Source of the DNA: Chloranthus sessilifolius | Lineage: Eukaryota > Streptophyta > Magnoliopsida > Chloranthales > Chloranthaceae | Assembly: GCA_021018995.1 (NCBI GenBank) | Contig: CM037598.1 | Coordinates: 50,917,185-50,981,184 of the forward strand | DNA length: 64,000 nt | Direction of reading: 5' to 3' | Shown: positions 23,012-35,879 of the stretch, one piece after another | Position numbering within the stretch: the stretch's first letter is position 1 | Layout of the letters: each line of letters starts with the position of its first letter | Notes under the pieces: model-generated | Told to the model about the DNA's origin: nothing | Databases searched by the model: none | Seen by the model: only the letters and a program-made list of their open reading frames with translations | Made by a program: the position numbers and the translations under genes

Positions 23012-24608
23012 CACCCCCAAACCTAAGCTTTGCTAGTCCCTGAGCAAAGGAGAAATTAAAAACAAGTATTGAAAATAGAAAATGCCACTTTTGTAAGGAC
23101 CACAGATGCATTTAGCATAGGCATCAAGCCTTTTAAACCCCTAGGTGATCCTTAGTGGAGTAGTGAAGTCTCCTGAGGGTTTTCTATGAAGTTACCCACA
23201 AACTTCCATATGAACATAATTAAATCAAGTGCAAGCAGTTATAAGTTGGATCCCAACAAATTCAGCTTTATTCCTTACCTTACCCTTTTGAATTTAGAAG
23301 TTTCAAAACAGTAAATGTAAATAAATTTAATACCTAAATCCTTTTTCAAACTCATCATAACTAATCTGAAATCATCAAGGGAATGCTAAATACGTAATAG
23401 TATATACTTCACCATTAATTTAGGAATCTGGTTCAAACAATGCCTAAATAGTCCAATTTCAGACCCAATTATCTTATAGGCATACTCTCTCAAGTAATTT
23501 CAAAGGTTTATCATTTCACACAGCTCAAGAGCAATTACAGCTCTCAAATAGGACTGCAAGCATGAGCATAGGCAGTGCTCTAGTTCTTGAAATCTTCTGA
23601 CTCTCTTCACCATAGATTACACAGCTCTTTATCTCCACATGACAGTTCAATCAACTTCAGATCAGCAAGGTGTTTTTAGTATGTTGTAGTGTGGCCTATG
23701 GGTGAGGTTTATAAAGAATAAATGGTTAAAGAGGGATTCAAAATAGAGAAATCGGTAAGGTCAGGAGGTGGTCATGACGACACCTTCTTCATCTCGGCAC
23801 AATCATCTTCTTTGAATTTTCATATTTTAAGTGATCAATTTCTAATCTTCATTTCAATTTTCCAATGAAGTGACTCTCTCTATTTTTTTTTCTTTTTGTA
23901 TTATTTTCTTTCTCTTTTTTTTTTGTTTTTCTCTTTATTTTTGTACTCTTTCCTTTGTAATATAATTTTTTTATGTGGGTGCTATAATGCCACAATTTTA
24001 CAATTGATGCATAGCTACCTTCAATTGTATTCTTCTTCTTCCGCCTTGCTCCTCTAACCTCACTTCTCCTCCCACTTCCTGAATTCTCAGATTGAGGGTG
24101 AACTGAAACAGGTCAAGAGGTACAGGGATAAAAAAATATTTTAGTTTTTGTCAAAGAAAACTTATAATTTTAAGGCTCAAATAGTGTGTGTCAAGGGCTG
24201 TCGAAAGGTGGGGAATTTTATGCTCAAATTGTCCAAAAGAGGGCCTTACATCATTTCTTCAATGTCATGAGTGCTATCAATTTATCTCAACATGGAGTGC
24301 ATAACTTTTAGTGAAAGAAAGCAGGTTCAAACAGTCCTTAGAGCAGAAAGATTTTGCCAAAACACTCTTCAAAAGAAATATACACAGGCCCAACTCTCAC
24401 TGTGTATGGTCTTCCTTAGAACTCTCACGACATGCTCTTACTTTTTCTCTCCTTAGTGGTTTACTACACACTAATCATGATAAAAATTTCTTGATGATGT
24501 CTTTCATGGAAATGATGACTTTTAAAAAAGATACAAAATTTAAATAGTCTACCATAAATTTTTAAGTCTTCCTTTTTCAAAATTGCTCAATTTGAAATTT
24601 TGCTAAGA
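23012..24608 (-). mobile_element. Array unit 2: PPT and Athila 3' noncoding region
   Basis: PPT at 23012-23027, two-hairpin block at 23135-23183, pyrimidine tract at 23880-23960. Nothing coding. It ends at plastid DNA near 24609. Confidence 0.8.
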
Positions 24609-24701
24609 AAGAAAATAAAATTCATTCAATTTAAATGGAAGTAATTCAAAATCATCCGGTTAGGATCGATCTAAACCAGCCCATTCTGTATACGATTCAG
24701 C

Positions 24702-24815
24702 ATGCCAACTATTAAGCAACTTATTAGAAATACAAGACAGCCAATCAGAAATGTCACGAAATCCCCCGCTCTTCGAGGATGTCCTCAGCGCCGAGGAACG
24801 TGTACTAGGGTGTAT
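24702..24815 (+). pseudogene. rps12: Plastid rps12 exon 1 (nuclear copy 2)
   Basis: Same 38-residue first exon as copy 1, with no differences seen in the exon, followed by GTGCGACTCG. Exons 2 and 3 of ribosomal protein S12 are absent, so no S12 can be made. The perfect match to copy 1 contrasts with the damaged psbD next to it. Confidence 0.92.
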
Positions 24816-25309
24816 GTGCGACTCGTTCAGATCATGAGCTGGAACAAACGAGACGATTTTTCCCATATCAATGACCAGTACCAATGAATAGGATAGAAAA
24901 GATCTATTATATACCTCTATTGTGTATGGAATTTATGGTTTCCATTGGATCGAACCCAATCACCTCAATTTGAGATGAGAAGCAATTCCCCATTGGTAGC
25001 AAATGGTTATCCATTAAGCGGGGGAAATGATATTTAAGAAGCAGTAAGATTATGCTCTTACTCTTGCAAGAACGGACTAACAGGGTCAGCTACCTAGCCA
25101 ACTTTCATAATTAAATGCCGTCACTGTATGGATAGATCTTATTGTGAAAAGACCTATTACTGGATAATTCAATTCATGAATAGAGCCAAAAAGTGTGAAA
25201 TGTACAAGTTACTAATAACATTGATTAAATGAGGGAAGGAGCTTCGATATATAAAGAGGGCCTCACCGTTTAAGAAGTTACCATAGAAATGATGGAACCC
25301 ACTATTTAT

Positions 25310-25794
25310 TTATCTCTTTACAAAGTCATTGGCATGTAGGTTCAGAGCCAGACCGACTACTCTAAGAGAACTCATCCATAAACCGGTTACTGGTACAAAT
25401 AACATAAAGAAATGTAACCAACGTTCATTGGAAAAAGCAACCCCAAAGATTTGGGACCAAAACCGGTAAGCACTGACCATCGAAAAAGTCTCAACGGCTT
25501 GAGTTGGGTTAAAAGCACGAAATCTATTTGCACTGTCACCATCTTCAAATAAAGTATTTTCTACGATAACACCATGAATAGCGCATAGCAGAGCAACGCC
25601 CAATACTCTGGTAACTCCCATCATATGAAAGGGGTTCAACGTCCAATTATGAAACCCTTGGAAGAAAAGGATGAATCGAAATATAGCTGCTACACAAAAA
25701 TTGGGCACAAAGAACCAACCAGATTGACCTAGTGGATAAATCAGGAATACAGAAACAGAAACAACAATTGGAGCAGAGAATGCGATTGCATTGT
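25310..25794 (-). pseudogene. psbD: Plastid psbD internal fragment (nuclear copy 2)
   Basis: Encodes the same middle part of photosystem II D2 as copy 1 ([59 protein letters not shown]). Its substitutions differ from copy 1: for example GLWM is kept here but is VLWM in copy 1, while TQAEET is kept in copy 1 but is TQAVET here. The two copies have therefore decayed separately. It starts exactly at the LTR2 terminus. Not functional. Confidence 0.9.
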
Positions 25795-26719
25795 TGTTGT
25801 ATTACCTACCTTGCAATTATTAAAGGACTAAAAACAACAAACTAAAGGCAAAATCACAGAGAAATGGGATCAAGGTAATCAATCAGGCCTACAAGAACCA
25901 AGGCTATTACAACAAGCTTTAAGGGGTCAGTGAGGGTAAGTCCACAGGGAAATGTGCTTTAAAATAGGGTAAATCTCTAGATCTATAACAGATCTGGCAC
26001 ATTATCCTATCCTAATTGAATCTTAACAAGAAAGGAAAGAGGAGAGGTTTTAAGGATTGTCACTTTACTAAAAACTACAAAAGTACAATGTAAAATCAAA
26101 TGACCCAGAGCTAAGTAAGACAAAGATTTAATGGAATGGAGAAGAAGATTAAAATCAAAAGGGGGAGAATAGCAGCTAGGGGTTTTTGTCTTTACTGAAA
26201 ACTGATTGTTTCAAAGACAATGCAAGAGCTTGATTTGCAACTATCCTTCATCTGGCTATAAGCTTAGACGCAAGGTATAGGAATCTAATCTAGACCAGAG
26301 AATTGGATTGATCCTAAGGGTTTGATCTGTCCACTTGAATGGTGATAGATCATCCTATAGACTTTTTCCAATCCTAAGCTTTTAATTAGAATAGTAAGAT
26401 TATTGTAGATGTTGTGGATTCAAGGCTACAAGCTCAAGCATCCACAGGGAGATTTAATCTAGGGAAATCAAATACAATCAAGAGATTTATAGATCAAAAT
26501 CAACTCAATAATCCATAATATACTGATTCAATATAAACTTACAGTACAATGTGCCCAAATCTACAATCTGTGCAATATCCAATCCCCATACAAAGGCTTG
26601 AACCTTTTAATTTACAGCTCTCAACCTCACCCTAGCTACTAAAGGTGTTTAGCCAACCATGGTTGGTCTAAAGAAAGAATGGGGAAGAAGGAAGAGGGAT
26701 GAAATTTTGGATGGAAGAG

Positions 26720-29256
26720 TGTTGGGAAATTCCAATGTGCTTATTTATTATGTAATGGTAAAAGTAAAATAAAATCAAAATAAAACTAAGAATGAATTCA
26801 GCACATCTAAAATATCCTAGACCTGCAAGATACAGGATCCTCTGTAGCAAGTTTTAATAAGTAAGAGTTTGTCCCACAGGTAATAGTGATCTAAACCTAG
26901 AAGGCAATTTTATGAAAACAGGAAAAAGAAAGAGAGTTTTTTTGTGTCACTAGATCTAATTCTACAAAACTGAAATGAAACTAAACTAAGAGATGGAGGA
27001 AGATGGATGAGAAAATAAAGATCAAATGGTGAGAAATAGGCAGTCAGGACCTAGTTCTTATTGCAAAATAGATCAAGATCTGAGGATATGCAACCATCCC
27101 TCAACTGACTATAAGCACAATTGCGGAGTATAAATTCCACTCCAAATCATAGGATCCACCTGGTCTTAAGGCTATGATCTATCCACTTTAATGGTCACAG
27201 ACCATCCTATAGACTTTATCAAATCCATGGATTACAGCAGATGAATCCAATTGGAGCCTCAGCTTAGATTTATCTTAAGGTTATGATCTGTCCACTTTAA
27301 AGGTCACAGACCATCCTAGGGATCTCCTTCAAAGCCAGAGCATCAATTAGAACAATTAAAACCACTGCAGATGCTGAAATTCCAAGGTCACAGACTCAGG
27401 GAATTATAGGCATGTCAAACCCAGGGAAATTAGATGGTCATCAAGAGATCTACCAGTTAAGTGGGTGAGCTGATTAACAAACCCCTCTACACAAATCCAA
27501 TCGAGAATCTAATGGGACCACAAGATCGTTAGATCTAACTAAGCTTTAAAATTGACAACTTATTGCTTCAAACAAAACCACTTACAATAAACTTGTTCCC
27601 AGATCTGTAGTCTGTGCATCGATCCACATTTCTTCATGCCGAAATTACAATTACAAAATAGATCTAAGCTGCTGTCTAGATCTAATCCAACAGGCTGGAT
27701 TAGAGAAAGAAGGGGGAAGAGAAAAAGGAAAATAAAGACCTAAGCCAAACCTAAATGAGCTAAGGAGAACTCAGGCTATTCCTTTGTTCCTACTTTCCTT
27801 GCTGACGAAAAATAGCAAAATAGATGGGTATTTATACATATGCATCGATCCATGTGCCTTCAGTTGCAGCCAATAAGAAGAGAGGATTTTAGTTTAAGCT
27901 TAATCCCTATTTATTTATGCCCAGCTGAAGCTAATTTGTTTCCCATTTAATAATTAGTTCATGCCCATCTGCAGAGTTTTGTGCCCAGCTGATGTGTCTT
28001 TGCAGCTCTCAAAAATGCCCCTGCCGGCTATTGATATTTGCTAATGGAACTCGAGATAAATCCCTGAGATGTGTGGGACATTGGGATGTGTGCCCTAGAA
28101 GCATTGGAATTCCCAAAATGTCCCTAAAGTGTGAAATAGATGGCTGGAACCTGTGCCTCGATAGGTTGGAGCTTCAGAACTTTGATCTCGATAGGTTCAG
28201 GCCTCTGTTCGATAGGTTGGAGCTTTAGAACTTCAATATCGATAGGTTCAGGCCTCTGTTCGATAGGTTGGAGCTTCAGAACATCAATCTCGATAGGTTC
28301 AGGCCTCTGTTCGATAGGTTGGATGGGATTCAGGTGTGCATTCGACAGGATCTCGATAGGTTCATTCAACCATTCGACAGGATGCTCGATAGGTTCATTT
28401 TCAGCATCAGAACCTCTCTCTTGACAGGTTCAAACAACCATTCGATAGGTTGCGATAGGTTCAAACATCCATTCTATAGGTTGTGATAGGTTAAATTTTA
28501 GCCTTTTTTTTTAGCATTGTAGTTTGATTTCAGCACATACCATCTCATGGGGTTCAAAACAACCCCTCGTGGAGTCTATTTTCAGCACATAACAGCTCTA
28601 CAATCCACATTCCAGCTTTAACATCTTCTCTAGTCCTTCAAATACAGCAGTTATGCTATTAATGTGGCTCATTTTCCAGCAATAAAATTGCTTCAAGGTC
28701 ATGGTTTGCAGTACAAAAATTGCTGAGTGCAGCAGTGACACTTCAGCCAACTGTTCGAGTTCTTCAAGGCAACTATGCATGCTGGCTTTGTAGTTTAATG
28801 GCTTGGTGCATCAGCACTAAAGTGCTCACATCTTTAATGGTATCAGCGGCTCTTATGCTTCAAAGATTGCTTTAACTAAAGCTGCACAAGTGCCACTTGA
28901 ACTGCTGCACTGCTGAATATATAAATTGCTGAATTGCCGGTTTGCTCAATTCGTTGCAGCAGCAGTCCATAAAACTTGGGCTTCACCACTCACTCTCAAC
29001 AGGTCTTCAAAGGCCCTCAAAGCATGCTAAAAAGCCCCAATAGTGTGAACCACCATGGTGCCTTTTCAATAAATTCATCAGCTCCACTGCTAAACACAAA
29101 TTCCTTCTTCTTGGCTTCAAAAGCATGGATTGCAATATTAAGCTCTTATTTTGCTATTATCTGTAAAAATACACTTAAAAGACATTATTAACATGCTCTA
29201 AGGTCCATCATAGGTAAGGTTAAGGGGTAGAAACTGGTATATTTCAGTGCCCAACA
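26720..29256 (-). mobile_element. Solo LTR G (fourth Athila subfamily)
   Basis: Termini TGTTGGG and CCCAACA, with AAGAG target duplication at 26715-26719 and 29257-29261; 2537 bp and no internal domain. Array LTR1 has the uninterrupted site (GGAAGAGGGAATTC, near 21778). TATAAATA box at 27829-27836 (minus). HP1-type hairpins near 27174 and 27287. Its palindrome motif is TCGATAGGTT. Confidence 0.95.
28159..28311 (-). repeat. Three tandem 51-bp repeats in U3 of solo LTR G
   Basis: Exact 51-bp periods start at 28159, 28210 and 28261, with a partial fourth at 28312. Each unit holds two CGATAGGTT motifs. More motif copies follow to about 28490. The ORFs here are products of the repeat. Confidence 0.9.
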
Positions 29257-30489
29257 AAGAGGGAATTCGATTGGTCTGAGCTCTCTCAATTTCTGGATGG
29301 TTCTTCAGTGCAATTTCTCTTCCATTTATAGTCTTCCCTTCTGTCCTCGGATCAGTTTTACCCAATTAGAACTCAAGGGAATAAGTTTGTTATTTTGAGC
29401 TACTGATGTGGCTGATTTTTCTTCTTGAAGCTTTCCACCAATTGGTCAAAAATGGACAAGTACATGTGAGGTGGTTAGAGGGTTCCCATTCGTGCCCATT
29501 TGTATTCCAAAACTATCCCCAATGGATGTTAACATTCCTTGGAACGTGTGCACAGAGCACTGAAGTGAGCAGCTGATGTGGTTGGAACTAAGAAGTTCCC
29601 AATTCGTGTGTCAAGAAGTTCAGGGAACATTTTGACAGGTTTTGAGTCCACTTGTTGCTCATTCCGTTAGGTTGGGGTAGGCCTTCGACAAGTTCTGTTG
29701 AACTAGTTGATAGGATAACCTTAATATCTAACTGCTGTCCAAGGTCCATTCATCCTCTTGATAGGTTATAATCCAACCTCTCGATTTTTTATATTGCTCC
29801 AGTTGAGCTTTCGACAGGTTTTGTTCTGCTTCTCGACAGGTTGACTCAACCTCACGAAAATGGATGCAACTTAAGGTATGTCCTCGCTAGGGTGGCTTTG
29901 GCTGCTCACTAGGTTCAGGGGAACCTCTCGACATGTTGTTGGAACCTCATGAGCTCCCGTGTATCTCTAGGTGACCTCTCAATAGGATGCACTACACTAA
30001 TCAATAGGTTCTGTGAACCTCTCGAACTCTTCACTTTTTCACCTCAGAACCTCTCGACCGATTGGAATACAGCACTAGAACCTGTCGACAGGTTGAATTA
30101 ACCTCTCGAGCTCTTCAGCTCTTTGCTTCTACAGCTGGCACATATCTTTGGGGTGTTGTCCTTCATCTGTCAGCATAGAGTAGCCTCTTAAGGGGTTCAA
30201 TCTTCATCCAATGCAGCTGCTCTTGCTCCCATGTGTTCCCAATTGGACACATGGCATTCTCATAGACTTTTGAAACTCCGCGGACTGCTTGATGGCTGGT
30301 CAGTTGGGCTGCAGGAGCACATGTATAAGCAGCAGGTCCCTTCTTTGGCATTTTTAGATGGATGTCTGCACTATGACTGGACTTTATTGCTTAACTACAA
30401 AACATACTCAAGGCATATTATTAGTCACCTCAAAGGTCTATCAAAGGTTTGGTTAGGAGGTAAAAAATGGTATTTTTCATTGATGAATA

Positions 30490-32156
30490 AACCCCGAAAC
30501 CTAAGCCTTACTGGTCCCTGAGCATAGGAGAAATTAAAAATAAGTACTGAAAATAGAAAATGCCACTTTTGTAGGGAGCACAAATGCATTTAGCATATGC
30601 ATCAACCCTCTTAAACCCCTAGGTGATCCTTAGTGGAGTAGTGAAGTCTCCTGTGGGTTTTCTATGAAGTTACCCACAAACTTCCATACGAACATAATTA
30701 AATCAAGTGCAAGCAGTTACAAGTTGGATCCCAACAAATTCAGCTTTATTCCATACCTTACCCTTTTGAATTTAGAAGTTTCAAAACAGTAAATGTAAAT
30801 AAATTTAATACCTAAATCCTTTTTCAAACTCATCATAACTAATCTGAAATCATTAAGGGAATGCTATGTGGATAACATTATATACTTCACCTTTAATTTA
30901 AGACTCGGGTTCAAGCAATGTCTAAATAAGTCCAATTTTAGATCCAATTATTTCACAGGCATACTCTCACCAGTGATTTCAAAGGTGTTTTCTTTCACAC
31001 AGCTCAAGAGCAGTTATAGCCCTCAAATAGGACTGCAAGCATGAGCATAGGTAGTGCTCTAATTCTTGCAATCTCCTAACTCTCTTCACCATATATTACA
31101 CACCTCTTTATCTCCACGTGACAGCTCAATTCATTTCAGATCGGTATCGTCATTTTATTTGGTTGTAATGTGGCCTATGGGTGAGGTTTATGAGGAAAAA
31201 GGGGTAAAGAGGGATTCAACATTGAGAAGTCAATAAAGGTAAGGAGGTGGTATACACACTTCTTCATCTCAGAACAAACTTCATCTTCTTTGACTTTTCA
31301 GATTTGAAGTAATCAATTTCTAATCTTCATTTCAAATTTCCAATGAAGTGACTCTCTCTTTCTCATTCTTGTTTTGCTTTTCTATTTTTTTTTTTCTTTG
31401 TGTTTGTATTCTTTTCTTTTGTATTTTTCTCATTTTTTTATATATGGGCTAAAATGCCACAATTTTCTTTTTACAACTGGCACACAACTGCCACAATGTC
31501 CTTTATTAAATTTTCTCTCTTTTCCTTCCACCAAATATGAAACCTTGCACCTCTAACCTCACTTCTCCCTTCACTTCCTAAATTCTCAGATTGAGGGTGA
31601 ACATAAACAGGTCAAGAGGTTCAGGAAAAAAATATTTTGATATTTTTGTCAAAGAAGAATGAAACGAAAGGAATTTTCAGGCACAAATTGTGTATCAAGG
31701 GTAGCTGAAAGGTGGGTAATTTTAAGCTCAAACTGTCCAAAAGAGGGCCTTACATCATTTCTTCCATGTCATAAATGCTTTCAATTTGTTTCAACTTGGA
31801 GTGGATAACTTCTAGTGAAAGAAAGCAAGTTGAAACAGTCCTTAGAGCAGAAATTTCTTTTTGCCAAAACACTCTTCAAATAAATTTTCACAGGCCCAAC
31901 TCTTACTGGGTATGGTCTTCCTTAGGACTCTCAAGACATATTGATTATGAAAATTTTTTCTTGATGATGTCTTTCTTGGAAGTGATGAATTTTTAAAAAG
32001 ATCTAAAAATTAAACAGTCTAGCATACATTTTTTAAATCTTCCTTTTTCAAATTTGTTCAGTTTGAAATTCCGCTAAATTTATTTTGATCTCATCCATAC
32101 CATTGCACTTGAGTTAATTATCTCACACAAAATTATTTCAAAATTACCCTGCTATA
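30490..32156 (-). mobile_element. Array unit 3: PPT and Athila 3' noncoding region without plastid DNA
   Basis: Degenerate PPT at 30490-30505, two-hairpin block at 30613-30660, pyrimidine tract at 31350-31440. At the point where units 1 and 2 switch to plastid DNA (CGCTAA, near 32075) it continues as ordinary Athila sequence up to the LTR of element C. No gene. Confidence 0.8.
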
Positions 32157-34841
32157 TGTTGTGTTATTTCAAGATGCTTGCTGCTAACTTTATTTGAAAA
32201 CAGTAATAAGAATGTGCTAGTAAAAATAATCCAAAGGTGGATTAAAAGACACAAAATAGTAAGTCTAAAAATACAAACGGACCTGCAAGATACAGGGCCT
32301 ATTGTAGCAGGTTTTGATAAGTAAGAGCTTGTCCTATAGAGAAATTGATCTAGAACCCACAATGGGCTATAATAGTAGGCCTTCAGATCTGGCTACAAAT
32401 CTAACAATCCTAAAGAAAGGGAGTTGGGTGTCACGACTATACTAAATTAACCCTAACAAAAGAGAAATAAAGTGCAGCCCAAACCTAAAGAAAGGGTTAA
32501 GAAAAAGATGGTGATGGTGTGTGTCAAAATAAAATAAAAAAATAATGGGAAGTAAGCAGGTTAAGCTAGAGTTAATGCAGTACTGTAACTCAGATTTAGA
32601 CTGTCTCTGCAGTGGTCCTTGCTGAGATGCTGTCAATAACCTCAACAAGGTAGAAGAATCCAATTTAACCCATGCCATTTGGGGTGCTCTTAGGGCTATA
32701 CTCTGTCTACTCAAATGGTCACAGAGTATCTGATAGAGTATGTCAAATCCCATTGATTGAACAAGAAATACTAACCTAATCCAAAGGAGTGGACTGATCA
32801 TTTCCCCAACCAATGGACTAGATCAGGCCATGAATTTTATTGTAGACACTATGTAATGCCAGTTCTACAAGCTCCCCAGATCTGCGCACAGATCAGGCTG
32901 GCATCCATAGGTATTCCAACCCATAAAATCCTATGTGCTTTGCTAAGGCCAATGGCTCAATGTGCCCACACAAAGGACCAACAACAGGTTGAATAAGGAT
33001 TTAGATTTAGCTGGTCATTGCTACAAAAAGCCTGCAATGACTCAGTCTCAAGCTACAATTACTACAAAGAAATCAGATCTAACATTTGATATCGGTCAAG
33101 TATAACAGAGGGGAGCCAGTTCCTGCACAAACCTCCTCACAAGGCTCTAGAAGCTCATGTGCAGAGGAGAAGAATCCTTCTCAGACATGTGGCTAGACAC
33201 CACCGTACGGTTATATTCTGTCCACTCAAATGGTCACAGGGTAACCAATAGGTCTATCCATACCGCAGAGCTCTGAGAAAGAACATATAAACTGCTGGTG
33301 CCACCATGGAGTCCCAGGGCTACGAGCTCTCCAGATCTAGCTACAGATGTCACTTGTTATCGATGGGTCTATCAAACCAAGGGAAATCATATGGTAAATA
33401 ATAGATCTACTAGAAACTGAATGGGCTAGTCCCAAAAACATGGATCCTATAGGCATCTAAGGAAACCATAAGATCTGTAGATTTAATTAGTCATTAAAAC
33501 AATAATCCATTGATAAAAGCAAAACTTATAATGAATTATCTCAAGGCTGTAGCCTATACAAAACTGCTCATCCAAAAGATTCCAATGTATACAAAGCCTA
33601 TTACAAAATTAAAACAAAACTAAACTGAGCTGCTTAGAAAAGGATTAACCAGCCAATGCTGGGTTAAGAGAGAAGAAAAATAAGAAAAAGAGATGATCAA
33701 ACCCTAAACCTAGCCTGTTGGAGCTCTTAGCCGACAGAGGATGAAGGAAAGATGAAAATACTAAACTCTAAATACAACTTTTATACTCTGTCCATAAGGC
33801 CTTGGCTCAAAAGAGATTAACCCTAATTTTTCCAGTAGACATAGCGCACTATTACAACCCTTGAATGCCTTGAGATGTGTGCGTCAAAATCCATGCCTCA
33901 GGAAGTGTGCCCTAACCTTGAGAAATTCCTAAAAGGTCCTTGAGTTAAAACTGAGAAGTGGAGAGCTCGAGCTTTGTGAGGTTGGCATCTGCATTAATTT
34001 ACTCGCACAATGGCAGAGCCTTCGTGAAGGAGCATTTGGCTTAGGAGGATTGTTCACTTGCGTGGTAGATTCTCAGTTGATCACGTAGCTGCTTTGCGCT
34101 ACAATGCTATCGCGGAGGTGATTTGGAATGACTTGATTTCTTGTGCAGTAGAGCTTCAGAAGTTCTCTCTCGCTGGATACTCATGCAGGTAGGCTCCTGT
34201 GCTAGCATAGTAACTGGTTAGGCTTCAGAGCGCACGAGGAAAATTCTGGTCATCTCTCTCTTCCAGGGCTTCGTGAGAACTCCACGAGGTGACAAATTGT
34301 TGTTTATGCATATGGACTCGCTATGTTCTATGCACGATTGCTTTAAGGCTCGATCTCTGCGAGAGCTTCGCGAGCACAAATTCTGAGGGACACAAGATCA
34401 TCGCGATTTCTTTACTGCTCTCCTCTTGATTGCGTGGCGTATCTATGCGAGGGCAGCTTCCACTGCATCCGTAGCTCCACGACGGAGCTCCTCAACTCTG
34501 CGAGGTGAGTCTTTTGATCCTCTGATGCATTGCACTTGCTGCTGTTGCAGCTTCCTCCATTCGCATCTAACTTCTTTAATCAGCTAGACTTTTGGTCAAT
34601 GATGACCAGCAAATGAGTTACCATGGTGAGCACTACCAGGGTGTTCCATTAGGCTTTGGCTCAGCTGTCATCTTTGCATATTTTCTTTCTCTTCTTTAGA
34701 CCAATCAGCAGGAATTTTATATTAAGCTGCATAGTTTATTGCTAACTATAGAACACACCTAACAAATAATTATTAGTTTGCTTTAAGGTCCATCAAAGGC
34801 TAAGTTAAAAGGTGAAAAGTGGTACTTTTCAGTGAATAAAA
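32157..34841 (-). mobile_element. 3' LTR of element C
   Basis: About 2685 bp. The plus-strand left end, TGTTGTGTTATTTC, resembles the E LTR end at 39393. TATAAAA box at 33779-33785 (minus), CGCG-type motif array at about 33960-34510, HP1 at 32698-32729 and a second, weaker copy near 33213. Confidence 0.85.
32698..32729 (-). ncRNA. Leader hairpin HP1 (C LTR)
   Basis: A perfect 9-bp stem ATACTCTGT/ACAGAGTAT around GACCATTTGAGTAG. Stem positions 3-4 differ from B (ATGGTCTGT/ACAGACCAT) with both strands changed together. Confidence 0.65.
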
Positions 34842-35879
34842 CACTGCTAAACCTAATCTTTGCTAGTCCCTGAGTAAAGTAAAAATTAAAACAACTACTC
34901 TAAGAATTTAAATGCCACTTTTGTAGGGAACACATATGCATTTAGCTAATGCTTCAAGCCTTTTAAACCCCTAGGGTGATCCCTAGTGGAGGAGTGAAGT
35001 CTCCTGAGGGTTTTCAGTGAAGATACCTACATACTTCTCAATAAAACAGTTAACAAAAGTGCAAAATTATCTAGTCAGCTATCAAGAAATAGAGCATTAG
35101 TTCACCTTTGATTCAACAAAGATGTGAGGAATTTGAACATATCATATGCACAGACATTTAATCACCACAACTTTTACATAGATGCACATCATTTCCAATT
35201 AGCCACAACAAGGGAAAACATCACATGTAGGTTAGTACTGAGCTCATCATTAATTCAAAAATTAGGTTATAGGTCATGCCCAATACATTCAACATCAGAC
35301 CCAATGCTCACCAGGGCAGACTCTCACAAGGAACTTTGAGGCCCCAAATGGGTCTGTAAGCATGAGCATAGGCAAAGCACCCAAGTTCTGGCATCATTGG
35401 CTAATCCTCACTATGGATTGGACAACTCTTTGTCTTTGCATGGTAGCTCATTCAACTTTGGATCACTGGGTTTTTTGACTAGGTTGTAAAGTGGCTTATG
35501 GGATAGGTTATAAAGAATGGACGGTTGAAAAGGGATTCAAAATTGAGAAATCAGTAGGTGAAGGAGGTGATTCATGACTTCACCTTCTTTAGTTTAGCAC
35601 CTTTCATTTTCTTTAAAATTCTTCAGACTTGAAGTGGCCAGCTTCTCCTCTTGTTTTCAATTTTTTCAATAAACTTCTCCTCTTGACTCCTCTCATTCCT
35701 CTTCATTATTGTTTTTTCTTTCTTTTAGATGCATTTTTCTTTTTGTTTTTCTTTTTATTTCTGTTTTTATTTTTCTGACTTGCCACCTCTTTCCTCAGCT
35801 GCTACACTGCTAAGCTTTAGGTATCTCTTCTCCATTCACGCAATGTTGACCCTATCTTGTCTATCTTCAGCTCCTTCTC
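34842..35879 (-). mobile_element. Element C PPT and 3' noncoding region
   Basis: Degenerate PPT at 34842-34857, two-hairpin block at 34965-35014 (one extra C lengthens the CTAGG stem), pyrimidine tract at 35700-35780. No gene. Confidence 0.7.

Larger units (their letters stand above)
24609..25794. other. Plastid DNA insertion, copy 2
   Basis: Same two plastid pieces and same junctions as 19673-20857, displaced by about 4.94 kb. The rps12 half is nearly identical to copy 1. The psbD half differs at many positions. Confidence 0.88.
25795..30489 (-). mobile_element. Array LTR2, split by solo LTR G
   Basis: LTR segments 25795-26719 and 29257-30489 join across G (26720-29256). The minus strand ends TACAACA at 25795 beside psbD. 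The other end (30489) is mutated (GAATA) beside a degenerate PPT. TATAAAT at 29324-29330; TCGA motif array at about 29605-30110. Confidence 0.88.

Noticed and set aside
28124-28486. Repetitive proteins on both strands
   Set aside because: All are translations of 51-bp DNA repeats in solo LTR G.
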